Positions 44,428-52,275 of a stretch of 64,000 nucleotides of DNA are shown here, one piece after another. Where the stretch lies: NCBI RefSeq assembly GCF_016863095.1, contig NZ_BOOF01000005.1:310001-374000 (forward strand), written 5' to 3'. Origin of the DNA: Microbispora siamensis. GTDB taxonomy: Bacteria > Actinomycetota > Actinomycetes > Streptosporangiales > Streptosporangiaceae. A program made the translations under genes and the position numbers. How positions within the stretch are numbered: position 1 is the first letter of the stretch; each line of letters begins with the position of its first letter. The notes beneath the pieces were generated by a model, which saw only the letters and a program-made list of their open reading frames with translations, did not search any database and had not been told where the DNA came from.

Positions 44428-45111
44428 TCAGGCCGGCGCCGCCCGCACCCATCCCCGGTCGCCGCCGAGGAAGCCCTCCATCGTGAGCCCGGCCTCGCGC
44501 AGCAGTTCCTCGAACCGGTCGTCCGTGCGGCGCCTGCTGACGAACGTGTGGGTCCATCGCCGGTCCCCCAGGACGTACTCCATCGTCGCGGCGAGCAGAT
44601 CCGGCTCCGGCCTGCTCACGTCCGTCATCCGGATCACCCGTCCGTCGCGGCGCGTCTCCGACGGCCCCACCGTGTCGTACCACTCGGGCGGCTGACGCTG
44701 CAGGATCACGCACCCGCCCGGGGCGACGTGGCGGCGGCAGGTCCGCAGGAACGCCCGGCACAGGTCGTCGTCGGCGGTGTCGATCACGTACGACATCAGC
44801 AGGACCACGTCGAACACCCTCGGCAGGGACAGGTCCTGGATGCGGGACAGAACCGTCTCCGCTCCGTGAATGTGGGCGAGCATCTCGGGCGACTCGTCCA
44901 CCGCGACCACCTCGTGGCCGAGCGCGAGGAGGGCGTGGGTGATCCGGCCCACCCCGGCGCCGAGCTCGAGGATCGCCGCGCCCTCCGGTATCGCGGCGTG
45001 GACGATCTCGGGTTCGCCGTTGGGCGTGAGCGTCGCGTAGTAGTCGACCGCGCACCCGTCCGGAGTGATCGGGCCGGGGCCGGTGCCGTGATAGATCCGT
45101 TCTGGCGGCAT
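44428..45111 (-). CDS. SAM-dependent methyltransferase
   Basis: A 227-residue class I methyltransferase. It has the SAM motif ILELGAGVGRITHALL, the acidic VVAVDES at the end of strand 2, VFDVVLLMSYVID and GGCVILQRQPPEW. The substrate is unknown. ATG45111 (MPPERIY) or the in-frame GTG45117 is the start; the longer frame upstream is the shadow of Hsp20. It is divergent from Hsp20 and probably forms an operon with the cupin gene. Confidence 0.85.
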   Translation of the reverse strand: MPPERIYHGTGPGPITPDGCAVDYYATLTPNGEPEIVHAAIPEGAAILELGAGVGRITHALLALGHEVVAVDESPEMLAHIHGAETVLSRIQDLSLPRVFDVVLLMSYVIDTADDDLCRAFLRTCRRHVAPGGCVILQRQPPEWYDTVGPSETRRDGRVIRMTDVSRPEPDLLAATMEYVLGDRRWTHTFVSRRRTDDRFEELLREAGLTMEGFLGGDRGWVRAAPA

Positions 45112-45219
45112 GATCACATTCTGCGTCACGGGCCCGGCAGTGGCCGAGCGATGGCGATTTGTCCGATTTCTGCCGGGTATTTCTTCCATGATGAGTTCTG
45201 CCGGACGGAGGTGACAGGC

Positions 45220-45657
45220 ATGGGCGTTCCGATGCGACGGGAGTCCAGAGGTCTCGTTCCCGACCTGTTCGACCTGCTGGAGGCGCCGATGGCCGCGCTC
45301 CGGCCGATGGCCGGGCAGCAGATGCGGCTTGAGGACTACGTGAAGGACGACCGGTACGTGCTGCGCGCCGAACTGCCCGGAATCGACCCGGACAAGGACG
45401 TGGAGATCAGCGTGTCGAACGGCGTGCTGACCATCCACGCGGAGCGGCGCCACGAGGAGCGGCAGGCGCACCGCACCGAGTTCCGGTACGGAGCCTTCAC
45501 CCGGTCGGTCGTGCTGCCGCCGAACGTGGACGAGAACGACGTGAAGGCCACCTACGACAAGGGGATCCTCGAGGTGAGCGTGCGGCTCGCCGAGGAGCGG
45601 GAGGAGCGCAGGCGAATCCCGATCGAGAAGCCGGGAGCCGGGCAGCAGCAGAGCTGA
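45220..45657 (+). CDS. Hsp20/alpha-crystallin small heat shock protein
   Basis: A 145-residue small heat shock chaperone. The alpha-crystallin domain (about 35-130) shows YVLRAELPGIDPDKDVEIS and the family end motif YDKGILEVSV. It forms oligomers that hold unfolded proteins. ATG45220 has GGAGGTG just upstream; the GTG nine bases earlier is an alternative. The neighbouring universal stress protein and DUF1876 genes make a stress group resembling members of the mycobacterial DosR regulon. Confidence 0.95.
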   Translation: MGVPMRRESRGLVPDLFDLLEAPMAALRPMAGQQMRLEDYVKDDRYVLRAELPGIDPDKDVEISVSNGVLTIHAERRHEERQAHRTEFRYGAFTRSVVLPPNVDENDVKATYDKGILEVSVRLAEEREERRRIPIEKPGAGQQQS

Positions 45658-45670
45658 AGCGGCCCACGCC

Positions 45671-45699
45671 GGGCCCGTCCGCGCCGCGCGGACGGGCCC
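45671..45699. terminator. Bidirectional hairpin after hsp20
   Basis: GGGCCCGTCCGCG (45671-45683) pairs with CGCGGACGGGCCC (45687-45699), a 13-bp stem with three loop bases, between the convergent hsp20 and universal stress genes. Confidence 0.75.
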
Positions 45700-45767
45700 G
45701 AGCCGCGTCGGCGGCCCGCTCGGCGTCCTCCCTCGTCCGACGGCTGTCGCTCGGCCGACTGACTCAG

Positions 45768-46628
45768 TCAGGGCGCCGACGGGGACCGTACGACGGCGAC
45801 CGGGCACTCGGCGTTGTGCAGCACTCCCCGGCTGACCGAGCCGAGCATCGCCGAGCCCACCACGCCTCTGCCGTGGGAGCCGACCACGAGCAGGCCGGCC
45901 CCGCGTGACGCCTGGACGAGCGCGTCGACCGGGTGTCCGTAGGCGATCTCCTCGCGCACCGGCACCTCGGGATACCGCCTCCGCGGGTCCGCCAGCTTCT
46001 CCCGCGTGACGCGCTGACGGGCCTCGCGCACCTCCTCCACGTCGTAGGTGATCTCGGGCGCGAGCGGATGGGCGGGCAGGTGCCAGGCGTGCACGGCCCG
46101 CAGCGCGTCGCCGTGCGCCCTGGCCTGCTCGAAGGCGTACTCCAGGGCGGGCTCGCATTCGGGCGAGTCGTCCACGCCCACCGCGATCTCCCCCCTCTCG
46201 CCGCTCCAGCCGGGCCGTACGACGACGACCGGGCAGGGGGCGTGACCGGCGACGTGGGCGCTGACCGACCCGATGACGACGCCGGCGAAGCCGCCGAGTC
46301 CCCTGCTGCCGAGCACGATCTCGACGGCCTCCTTGGCCTTGTCCCGCAGCACGCGGGAGGGGATGCCCTCGATGATCTCCGTACTGATCCTCACGTCCGG
46401 CTGCCGCTCGCGCGCCACGGCCTCCGCGGCGGACAGCGCCCGCTCTGCATGCGCGGTGAGCGGGTCGCCGCCCGCGACGGGGAACTTCGGGATGCCGTAC
46501 GCCCAGTGGTCGACGACGGAGACGAAGCGCAACGGGCAGCCGCGGCGGGCCGCGTCGTCCGCGGCCCACCGCACGGCGGCCGTCGCGGCGGGCGAACCGT
46601 CGGTGCCGACGATGATCGGGCCGGACAT
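45768..46628 (-). CDS. Tandem universal stress protein
   Basis: A 286-residue protein with two UspA domains, the form usual in actinobacteria (such as Rv1996/Rv2005c of mycobacteria). Domain 1 begins PIIVGTDGSP and ends with an ATP-binding GSRGLGGFAGVVIGSVS; domain 2 begins IAVGVDDSPE and ends GSHGRGVVGSAMLGSVS. Both glycine-rich ATP motifs are intact. ATG46628 follows GGAAGGAG. It is divergent from the DUF1876 gene across a 164-bp region that holds a DosR-like site. Confidence 0.95.
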   Translation of the reverse strand: MSGPIIVGTDGSPAATAAVRWAADDAARRGCPLRFVSVVDHWAYGIPKFPVAGGDPLTAHAERALSAAEAVARERQPDVRISTEIIEGIPSRVLRDKAKEAVEIVLGSRGLGGFAGVVIGSVSAHVAGHAPCPVVVVRPGWSGERGEIAVGVDDSPECEPALEYAFEQARAHGDALRAVHAWHLPAHPLAPEITYDVEEVREARQRVTREKLADPRRRYPEVPVREEIAYGHPVDALVQASRGAGLLVVGSHGRGVVGSAMLGSVSRGVLHNAECPVAVVRSPSAP

Positions 46629-46711
46629 GGACGCTCCTTCCTGATCTGCGTCTTGCTCACCGGGGCCTTCCCGAACCTCCTCCATGTGACCACCGGAGGC
46701 CGCGGCCCTCC

Positions 46712-46726
46712 AGGGTCGTAGGTCCT
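46712..46726. promoter_or_regulatory. DosR-box-like inverted repeat
   Basis: AGGGTCGTAGGTCCT matches the published mycobacterial DosR consensus core GGGACTWWAGTCCC at 10 of 14 positions. It lies between the divergent universal stress and DUF1876 genes, 66 bp before the latter. No DosR gene is in the window. Confidence 0.3.
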
Positions 46727-46792
46727 CGGCCCGGGGCCGGTGCCGGGGCCGTGCGGCCGAGAGGGATGCTGGAGTCCTGGAGGTGGTCCGAC

Positions 46793-47062
46793 ATGGAATC
46801 GAAGCGCTGGACCGTCGAGATCTTCGTGAACGAGGACGACAACGACGACGTCACCACCGCGACCGCCGTGCTCTACACGCCCACGGGACGACGCCACGAG
46901 AGCGTCGGCCGAGCCCGCCGCAACCCGGCCGACCGGCCCGTGCCCGACATCGGCGACGAACTGGCGGCCGGAAGAGCCCTCGCCGACCTGGGGGCGAAGC
47001 TCATCGGGGACGGCGCGGAGGACGTGGCCCAGCTCGCCGGCCCCGCCTACGAGTCGTACTGA
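46793..47062 (+). CDS. DUF1876 family protein (Rv1738-like)
   Basis: An 89-residue protein of the DUF1876 family, whose mycobacterial members Rv1738 and Rv2632c are linked to dormancy. It shows the family pattern WTVEIFVNEDD, GRARRNPADRPVPDIGDELA and RALADLGAKL. Rv1738 resembles ribosome hibernation factors in fold, so a role in slowing translation under stress is possible. ATG46793 follows GGAGGTGG. It stands divergent to the universal stress gene. Confidence 0.9.
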   Translation: MESKRWTVEIFVNEDDNDDVTTATAVLYTPTGRRHESVGRARRNPADRPVPDIGDELAAGRALADLGAKLIGDGAEDVAQLAGPAYESY

Positions 47063-47243
47063 GACCGTGACCCGCACTCCGGCGATGCCGGCGGCGGCCT
47101 GTGCGTGCCGGAGGCCGGAGCGCCGGGGACGGGCCCGGTAGCGGAGCCGGCGCCCGGGGGCTCCGCCCGAGCCCCCGGGAGTCCGCGCTCCCAGCCTCAT
47201 TCCACCGGGTCCTCATTCCACCGGGCCTCATTCGACCGGGTCC

Positions 47244-49427
47244 TCATTCCACCGGGTCGGCCGGGCCCTCGCCGAGGAGCCCCGCGGCCCGCATCTCCTC
47301 CGTCAGCCAGGCCATGGCCGCCTGCTCGCCTCCGGCCGGGCCGGTCCCGCCCGCCGGTGTGCCGTTCGCCGTACGGGGACCCGGCGGGACGTCACCGGCC
47401 GGGCCTCCGGGTGCCCGGCCCGCGCCGGGGCCGGTGCCGTACGGCCGGGCGGCGGCCGTTCCCCCGCGCTTGCCCCGTGTCCCCGCGCCGCCGGGCGCCC
47501 CGCCCTGGTCGGCCGCCGGGACACCGCCGCTCCCGGTGGCGCGCCCGCGCCGTCCGCCGGTGACGAGACCGCCGGGCACCGGCCCGTTGGCCGTCGTGCT
47601 CGCACCGTACGCCGCCTGCGGCGGCATTCCGGACTGTGCCCCGGGGCCCGCCTGTCCGCCCGCATGCCCGCAGTCGCCGCCCGGCCCCCAGGCCGCCGAC
47701 ACGAGCAGTCCCGCGCCGGTCATCTCGGCGGTGAGCTCCCCGAGCAGTGTGTCCGCCTCGACCGGCTCCGGCGTGATCTGCGCGAGGGCCGGTGCGAGAG
47801 CGCGCAGCGCGTTCGGCATCCCCGCGCCGGTGCGGTGGAGGTCACCGAGGTTCAGCGGGACGCAACTCGACCTGATGATGTGGAAGAGGTGATCGACCCG
47901 CCGCGCGTCCCGCCCGCTGTAGGGGCCACGGAAGTCGCCGTGGTGGGCGAGCACCAGGGCCGCGAGGCCGGCGACGTGCGGCGCGGCCATGGAGGTGCCG
48001 TCCAGTGCGGCGTACCCGTCCGGGGGCACGGCCGACAGCACGGCCACGCCCGGCGCGCACACGTCGATCTCCGGACCGTGACAGGTGAAACGCGGCGAGA
48101 AGTAACCGTCGCCCGTCATCGGCCCGCGGATCTCGGCCTCGTGGGCGGTGCCGGGCGGGAACGCGTCGGCCTTGCCGACGGCCGCGACGGTCAGCACGCC
48201 GGGCAGGATGCCGGGGAAGCCCACCGGTCCCCCGTCGTTGCCTGCGGCCACCACGCACGCCACCCCCGCCTCGCGCGCCTGCTCGATCTTCGCGGCCACG
48301 AGCGGGGAGTGGTGCCTGCTCGCCAGGCTCAGGTTGACCACGTCGATCCGCTGCTCGATGCAGTAGTCCAGCGCCTCGATGAGGTCGCTGAACCGCCCGC
48401 CCGGGAAGATCTTGCAGGCGTGCACCTCGGCCTCGACCGCGAAGCCGACGACGCCGCCGCCGTCGTCGGCGCCCGAGACGACCGCCGCGCAGTGCGAGCC
48501 GTGGTAGGCGGCGTCGACGGACCAGCCGTCCGGCTCGCCGCCGACGAGGTCGACGCCGGCGCGGACGCGGTCACGCAGGTCGGGGTGCCGTACGTCGGCC
48601 CCGGAGTCGATGATGGCGATCCTGACGCCCGCGCCGCGCAGCGTGGGCGGCAGGCGGTCGAGGTTCATCGCCTGCTGGCCCCAGCCGAAGACCTGCTTGC
48701 CGGGGAAACCGCTGAAGGTCTCCGACAGGCGCATCGGCTCGATCAGGTTGTCGCGGGTCGTGGACAGGGCGGGGCGGTCGATGTGGACGCTCCAGTAGCC
48801 GGAGCGCGGCCGGACCGTCACCCCGGTGATCGACTCGGGCGTCTCCCCCACCATCGTGACCACCGCGCGGCCGTCGGCCCCGGTGGACGTCTGGGCGGGC
48901 CAGCCGTGTCCGGTCACCAGGACGCTCGCGCCGGGCAGCGGCGTGCCGTCCGCGTCCCTGACCAGGAAGGCGAACGTGCTCTCCACGCCCGGCGGGACCA
49001 CCGCCGGGGCGGGCCGCCGCCTGCGCGGCGGCTGGGGCACGTCGCTGTAGGTGAGCAGCCGGTCGCGCTCGAAGTAGAGCTGCGGATACTGCCGTCGCAG
49101 CGCCTCGACGTGCTCGGCGGTCATCTCCGCCACGACCACAGCGGGGAACCCGGGTGCCTGAGCCCCCGGGTTCCCCGCCGTCCCCCGCAGGCGGCGCAGC
49201 ACGCGCACCTCGGGGTCGTCCTCCAGCAGCCTGCGCACCGTGTCGCCGTCGAGAGCCGGCACGGCTGCTCCCGGCGCCGCCGGATGCGGCTGGGGCAGCG
49301 CGGCCACCATGTAGCGCCGCGGCCGGGACTCCACCGGCTGCGGCGCCTGGCGGGACGCCTGCCGCCCCCGCGGGGACGCCGGGCGCGGCTCCTCGCTTCC
49401 GTCCTTGGGCTTGTCGTTACTGGTCAC
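47244..49427 (-). CDS. Intracellular subtilisin-like serine protease (S8)
   Basis: A 727-residue S8 protease with no signal peptide. Residues 150-215 look like a carboxypeptidase-regulatory (Ig-like) domain. The catalytic triad is visible: Asp in IAIIDSGADVRHPDL, His in AYHGSHCAAVVSG and Ser in LDGTSMAAPHVAG. The last ~170 residues are Gly/Pro/Ala-rich low complexity ending in a short amphipathic helix (AAMAWLTEEMRAAGLL). It shares orientation with the small and Gln/Tyr-rich proteins upstream, which may be its substrates or partners. Confidence 0.9.
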   Translation of the reverse strand: MTSNDKPKDGSEEPRPASPRGRQASRQAPQPVESRPRRYMVAALPQPHPAAPGAAVPALDGDTVRRLLEDDPEVRVLRRLRGTAGNPGAQAPGFPAVVVAEMTAEHVEALRRQYPQLYFERDRLLTYSDVPQPPRRRRPAPAVVPPGVESTFAFLVRDADGTPLPGASVLVTGHGWPAQTSTGADGRAVVTMVGETPESITGVTVRPRSGYWSVHIDRPALSTTRDNLIEPMRLSETFSGFPGKQVFGWGQQAMNLDRLPPTLRGAGVRIAIIDSGADVRHPDLRDRVRAGVDLVGGEPDGWSVDAAYHGSHCAAVVSGADDGGGVVGFAVEAEVHACKIFPGGRFSDLIEALDYCIEQRIDVVNLSLASRHHSPLVAAKIEQAREAGVACVVAAGNDGGPVGFPGILPGVLTVAAVGKADAFPPGTAHEAEIRGPMTGDGYFSPRFTCHGPEIDVCAPGVAVLSAVPPDGYAALDGTSMAAPHVAGLAALVLAHHGDFRGPYSGRDARRVDHLFHIIRSSCVPLNLGDLHRTGAGMPNALRALAPALAQITPEPVEADTLLGELTAEMTGAGLLVSAAWGPGGDCGHAGGQAGPGAQSGMPPQAAYGASTTANGPVPGGLVTGGRRGRATGSGGVPAADQGGAPGGAGTRGKRGGTAAARPYGTGPGAGRAPGGPAGDVPPGPRTANGTPAGGTGPAGGEQAAMAWLTEEMRAAGLLGEGPADPVE

Positions 49428-49584
49428 AAACGTCTCCGACTCTCCCCAGCTCAGGCTGGCGTGGCCGGCCGCGCCTCGTACGGCGCGGCGGGCAGTTCAG
49501 GCTCTGTCATCACATTTCGCCGGTCTCGGGACGGCGGGGGCCCGGACCGGCCGCCGGCCGGTCCGGGCCACCGAGGTGATCACG

Positions 49585-49878
49585 TCACAGCAGTGGAACC
49601 GTGGGCCGTCCGGGGGTGACGGCGCCGAGCGCGAACTGGATCTGCGCCAGGCACGCGTCGTACCGCCCGGCCCGGTACAGCTGTACCGCCTGCACCAGCA
49701 GCGGGATGATCCCCGCGACCTGGGGCGCCTGCGGGAGTGACGCCTGCAGCCAGCCGTACAGCCGCTGGAGCGTCATGGCGCAGTGCGCCTGCAGCGGCGC
49801 GACCGGCGCCGGATGCCCCGTCGCGGCTCCCACGGCCGGGGGCGTCACCGGACCCATCCCGGGACCCATCGACTCCAC
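49585..49878 (-). CDS. Small protein of the protease / Gln-rich cluster
   Basis: A 97-residue protein from GTG49878, which has GGAGG six bases upstream and so fixes the start. The first ~35 residues are Gly/Pro/Ala-rich; the rest is one or two helical hairpins (LQRLYGWLQASL, LVQAVQLYRAGRYDACLAQI) resembling a single TPR-like unit. It lies between the Gln-rich gene and the subtilisin gene in the same direction. The function is unknown; an adaptor is possible. Confidence 0.7.
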   Translation of the reverse strand: MESMGPGMGPVTPPAVGAATGHPAPVAPLQAHCAMTLQRLYGWLQASLPQAPQVAGIIPLLVQAVQLYRAGRYDACLAQIQFALGAVTPGRPTVPLL

Positions 49879-49891
49879 GGTGTTCCTCCGA

Positions 49892-50503
49892 TCAGAGTGC
49901 GGCACCGGCCGGCACCGGGACCTGCTGAGCGGCCTGCTGGTGCAGTTGGCCGTACGGCTGGCCGTAGACCTGGCCGTAGGCCTGGCCGTAGACCTGCGAC
50001 AGCGGCTGCATGGTCAGCGGGACCTGCTGCCCGTACACCCCGTGGATCGAGGGGGCGCCGAACTGGAGGGCCTGCTGGCCGGGGTGCTGCGCGTACGCCT
50101 GGGTGGCGTACGGCTGGCCGTAAACCTGCGGGATCTGCTGGGCCTGGGCCTGGATGGCCTGCAGGGCCTGCAGAACCTGCGGCGGAAGCACCTGCTGCTG
50201 AACCTGCTGCTGGATCTGCTCGCGGACCTGGTGCTGGTAGAGCACGCCCTCCAGCATCTGGCGGGCCGCGGGAGCGCCGTAACGCACGCTGTACCGCGCG
50301 ACCTTGGTCCAGAAGGTCACCGGGCTCACCAGGTGCTCCTGCGGGAGGATGTGCTCCTCCTGCTGGATCATCGCCAGCGGCGACAGCTGCTGCTGCAGCC
50401 CCGGGATCTGCTGACCGAGCTGCTGCAGGGGCGAGATCTGGTGCTGAGCGCCGTACCCCAGCGTGGTCGCCATGGTCGTGGGGTTCATAGCTGTGAACGT
50501 CAT
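49892..50503 (-). CDS. Gln/Tyr-rich low-complexity protein with YGQ repeats (prion-like)
   Basis: A 203-residue protein. Residues 1-55 are Gln-rich (SPLQQLGQQIPGLQQQLSP), 58-90 form a more ordered segment (SPVTFWTKVARYSVRYGAPA), then a Gln-rich helix (REQIQQQVQQQVLPPQVLQA) and a tail of YGQ/YAQ units (VYGQAYGQVYGQPYGQ). The composition resembles prion-like domains that form condensates or fibres. ATG50503 has GAAGGAG seven bases upstream. It is first in the operon with the small protein and the subtilisin, and divergent from the Crp/Fnr gene. Confidence 0.8.
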   Translation of the reverse strand: MTFTAMNPTTMATTLGYGAQHQISPLQQLGQQIPGLQQQLSPLAMIQQEEHILPQEHLVSPVTFWTKVARYSVRYGAPAARQMLEGVLYQHQVREQIQQQVQQQVLPPQVLQALQAIQAQAQQIPQVYGQPYATQAYAQHPGQQALQFGAPSIHGVYGQQVPLTMQPLSQVYGQAYGQVYGQPYGQLHQQAAQQVPVPAGAAL

Positions 50504-50540
50504 ATTCACTCCTTCGGAGCCAGTAGGTCCGGCCCATCGC

Positions 50541-50556
50541 CGATGTGATTACATCG
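50541..50556. promoter_or_regulatory. Inverted repeat in divergent promoter region (possible Crp/Fnr site)
   Basis: CGATGT-GATT-ACATCG lies between the Gln-rich gene and the Crp/Fnr gene. The TGTGA part resembles half of a CRP site, but the spacing is shorter than in the standard 16-bp form. A looser GTGAC...GTCGCAC pair follows at 50558-50574. Confidence 0.4.
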
Positions 50557-50673
50557 CGTGACAGATCAGTCGCACAACGTTATAGGCGTAATGAGTGGAT
50601 AAGGCCGACTTGGCACTCGGGCTCGATGACGCAAGGAACCGCGCCGGTCATACTCCGGCTTGGAGGTGAAGGC

Positions 50674-51384
50674 ATGACACAGAGCGTTGAGCGGCGCACC
50701 TGGTTACGTGGATCGTTCCTCGGCCTGCTTCCGGCCCGAGCGCGTGAGGAACTCCTCCGGCTCGGCTCCCTGTTGACGTATCCGAACCGGCACGTCCTGA
50801 TCCGGGAGGGCGACCCCGGTCATGCGGTCTACCTGCTGGTCGACGCGTTGGTGAAGGTCACGGCACTCGCGGAGAACGGCTCCAGGACGCTCCTGTCGAT
50901 CCGGGCGGACGGCGACGTCGTCGGCGAGATGGCCGCACTGACGGACCACCCCCGAACGGCCACGGTGACCACCTGCAAGCGATCTCTCGTCTGCGTGCTG
51001 AAGGGTCCCGTCTTCACGGCTCATCTCGCCCGAGCTCCCGAAGTCGCCGCCGTCCTCAGCCAGGTCGCGATCGACCGTTTGCGGTTCGCGAACCGCCGGC
51101 GCCTCGACTTCGCGGGATACGAGGCCGACGTCTGCCTGGCCCGGATCCTCGTCGATCTCGCCGTACGACACGGGCGGCCCCACCGCGAGGGCCTCGACAT
51201 CGGAGTGCCGATCACCCAGGCCGAACTGGGCGAGCTCATCGGAATCAAGGAACGCACGGTGCAGAAGGCGATGCACGACCTGTCCGCTCGCGGTCTCGTG
51301 CTGCAACGGCACCGGGGCGTGGTCATCAGGGACCTCGGTGGCCTGACCGACTTCGCCGACCTGCGGCTCCAATCATCCGGCTGA
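50674..51384 (+). CDS. Crp/Fnr family regulator with cyclic-nucleotide pocket
   Basis: A 236-residue regulator. Residues 15-130 form a cyclic-nucleotide-binding fold, and the phosphate-binding cassette GEMAAL...RTA (84-96) keeps the Gly-Glu and Arg that hold cyclic nucleotides. The C-terminal helix-turn-helix is ITQAELGELIGIKERTVQKA. ATG50674 follows GGAGGTGAA. It precedes, in the same direction, a nucleotidyl-cyclase-like gene, so it may read that enzyme's product; it is divergent from the Gln-rich/protease operon. Confidence 0.9.
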   Translation: MTQSVERRTWLRGSFLGLLPARAREELLRLGSLLTYPNRHVLIREGDPGHAVYLLVDALVKVTALAENGSRTLLSIRADGDVVGEMAALTDHPRTATVTTCKRSLVCVLKGPVFTAHLARAPEVAAVLSQVAIDRLRFANRRRLDFAGYEADVCLARILVDLAVRHGRPHREGLDIGVPITQAELGELIGIKERTVQKAMHDLSARGLVLQRHRGVVIRDLGGLTDFADLRLQSSG

Positions 51385-51387
51385 AAG

Positions 51388-51405
51388 CCGCATCAATGCG
51401 GGCTC
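51388..51405. repeat. Left 18-bp palindromic repeat of cyclase module
   Basis: CCGCATCAATGCGGGCTC matches the repeat at 55775-55792 at 16 of 18 positions in the same orientation. It contains the short inverted repeat CCGCA/TGCGG. Confidence 0.5.
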
Positions 51406-51417
51406 TGGAGAGCCCGC
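51398..51417 (+). terminator. Hairpin after Crp/Fnr gene
   Basis: GCGGGCTCT (51398-51406) pairs with AGAGCCCGC (51409-51417) across a two-base gap, so the loop must open slightly. It lies just after the Crp/Fnr stop. It partly overlaps the 18-bp repeat. Confidence 0.55.
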
Positions 51418-51462
51418 CGGAGTCATCGTGGTCCGGCCGACAAAGGCCAGCCAGGAGGCACG

Positions 51463-52275
51463 ATGACTCACCCTCCCATGCCCACCTCGCACGCAATGAT
51501 CGCAGTGGACATCGAGAAGTACAGTGGGCGCAACGACCAGCAGCAACTCCACCTACAGGAAGCCCTCGTCCGGGTGCTCGACGCCGCCGCGGCCGAGGCC
51601 GGTCTCGACAGGTCGACGTGGACCGAGCGTCAGCCCCAGGGGGACGGCGAGTTCTCCTGGCTCCCGCCCCACGCGCATCTCGGTGTGCTGGTCGGCGGCT
51701 TCGTCCGCGAGTTGGACGGGCAACTCGGCCTGTACAACCGGCGCCGCGCCGGCCGGTTCTGGACCCGCATGCGCCTGCGCATGGCCGTCCACTTCGGTCC
51801 CGTCCATTTGGGCGCCCCCAACGGGGTGGCCGGCCGCCACGCCGTACAGCAGGCCCGGCTCCTCGACTCCGCCCCAGTGCGGCGGGCACTCGACACCTGC
51901 CCTGCTGCGGACCTGGCCCTCATCGTCTCCGACCGCGTGTACGACGACTACATCAGCCAGGGACTGGGTGAGCCGCATGCCTACCGGCCCGTCCAGGTGC
52001 GGGTCAAGGAGCACTCCTGCATCGCTTACCTGCACGTACCCGGTCACGATATCGGCGAGCTCGGCGCCCTCGACCTCTTCGACCCGGAGGAGCCGGCCAC
52101 ACCCGATAAGGGCCGCGCTGCGGCGAACCTCGATCGCGACGGAGAAGGGCGGCGTGCCTCCACGATCGTCTACGGCGACCAGATCGGCGGTCCCTCGCAT
52201 CGGGCTGACGGTCACGGCGTTGTCAACGCTCCCGGCCGGGACCAGGTCATAGGTCGCTGGCGCGAGGGGCACTGA
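51463..52275 (+). CDS. Class III nucleotidyl-cyclase-like protein with C-terminal signalling motif
   Basis: A 270-residue protein. Residues 10-200 resemble a cyclase homology domain: the first metal Asp in AVDIEKYSGR (D16), the second in QGDGEF (D61), and the late motif AVQQARLLD, where the usual VNxAARL has Gln for the Asn but keeps the Arg. Both metal ligands being present suggests possible activity; the product is unknown. After an acidic linker the C-terminus (235-264) carries GDQIGGPSHRA...VNAPGRDQ, repeated in the next protein. Its stop overlaps the next ATG (TGATG). GGAGGCACG precedes ATG51463. Confidence 0.75.
   Translation: MTHPPMPTSHAMIAVDIEKYSGRNDQQQLHLQEALVRVLDAAAAEAGLDRSTWTERQPQGDGEFSWLPPHAHLGVLVGGFVRELDGQLGLYNRRRAGRFWTRMRLRMAVHFGPVHLGAPNGVAGRHAVQQARLLDSAPVRRALDTCPAADLALIVSDRVYDDYISQGLGEPHAYRPVQVRVKEHSCIAYLHVPGHDIGELGALDLFDPEEPATPDKGRAAANLDRDGEGRRASTIVYGDQIGGPSHRADGHGVVNAPGRDQVIGRWREGH

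Noticed and set aside
45112-45219. DosR box before hsp20
   Set aside because: GGGCCCGG...GGCC stretches are present but do not match the consensus better than expected in such GC-rich DNA.
49940-50010. CRISPR-like short repeats in the Gln-rich gene
   Set aside because: The periodic CTGGCCGTA units are codons for the YGQ peptide repeats, with no spacers between them.
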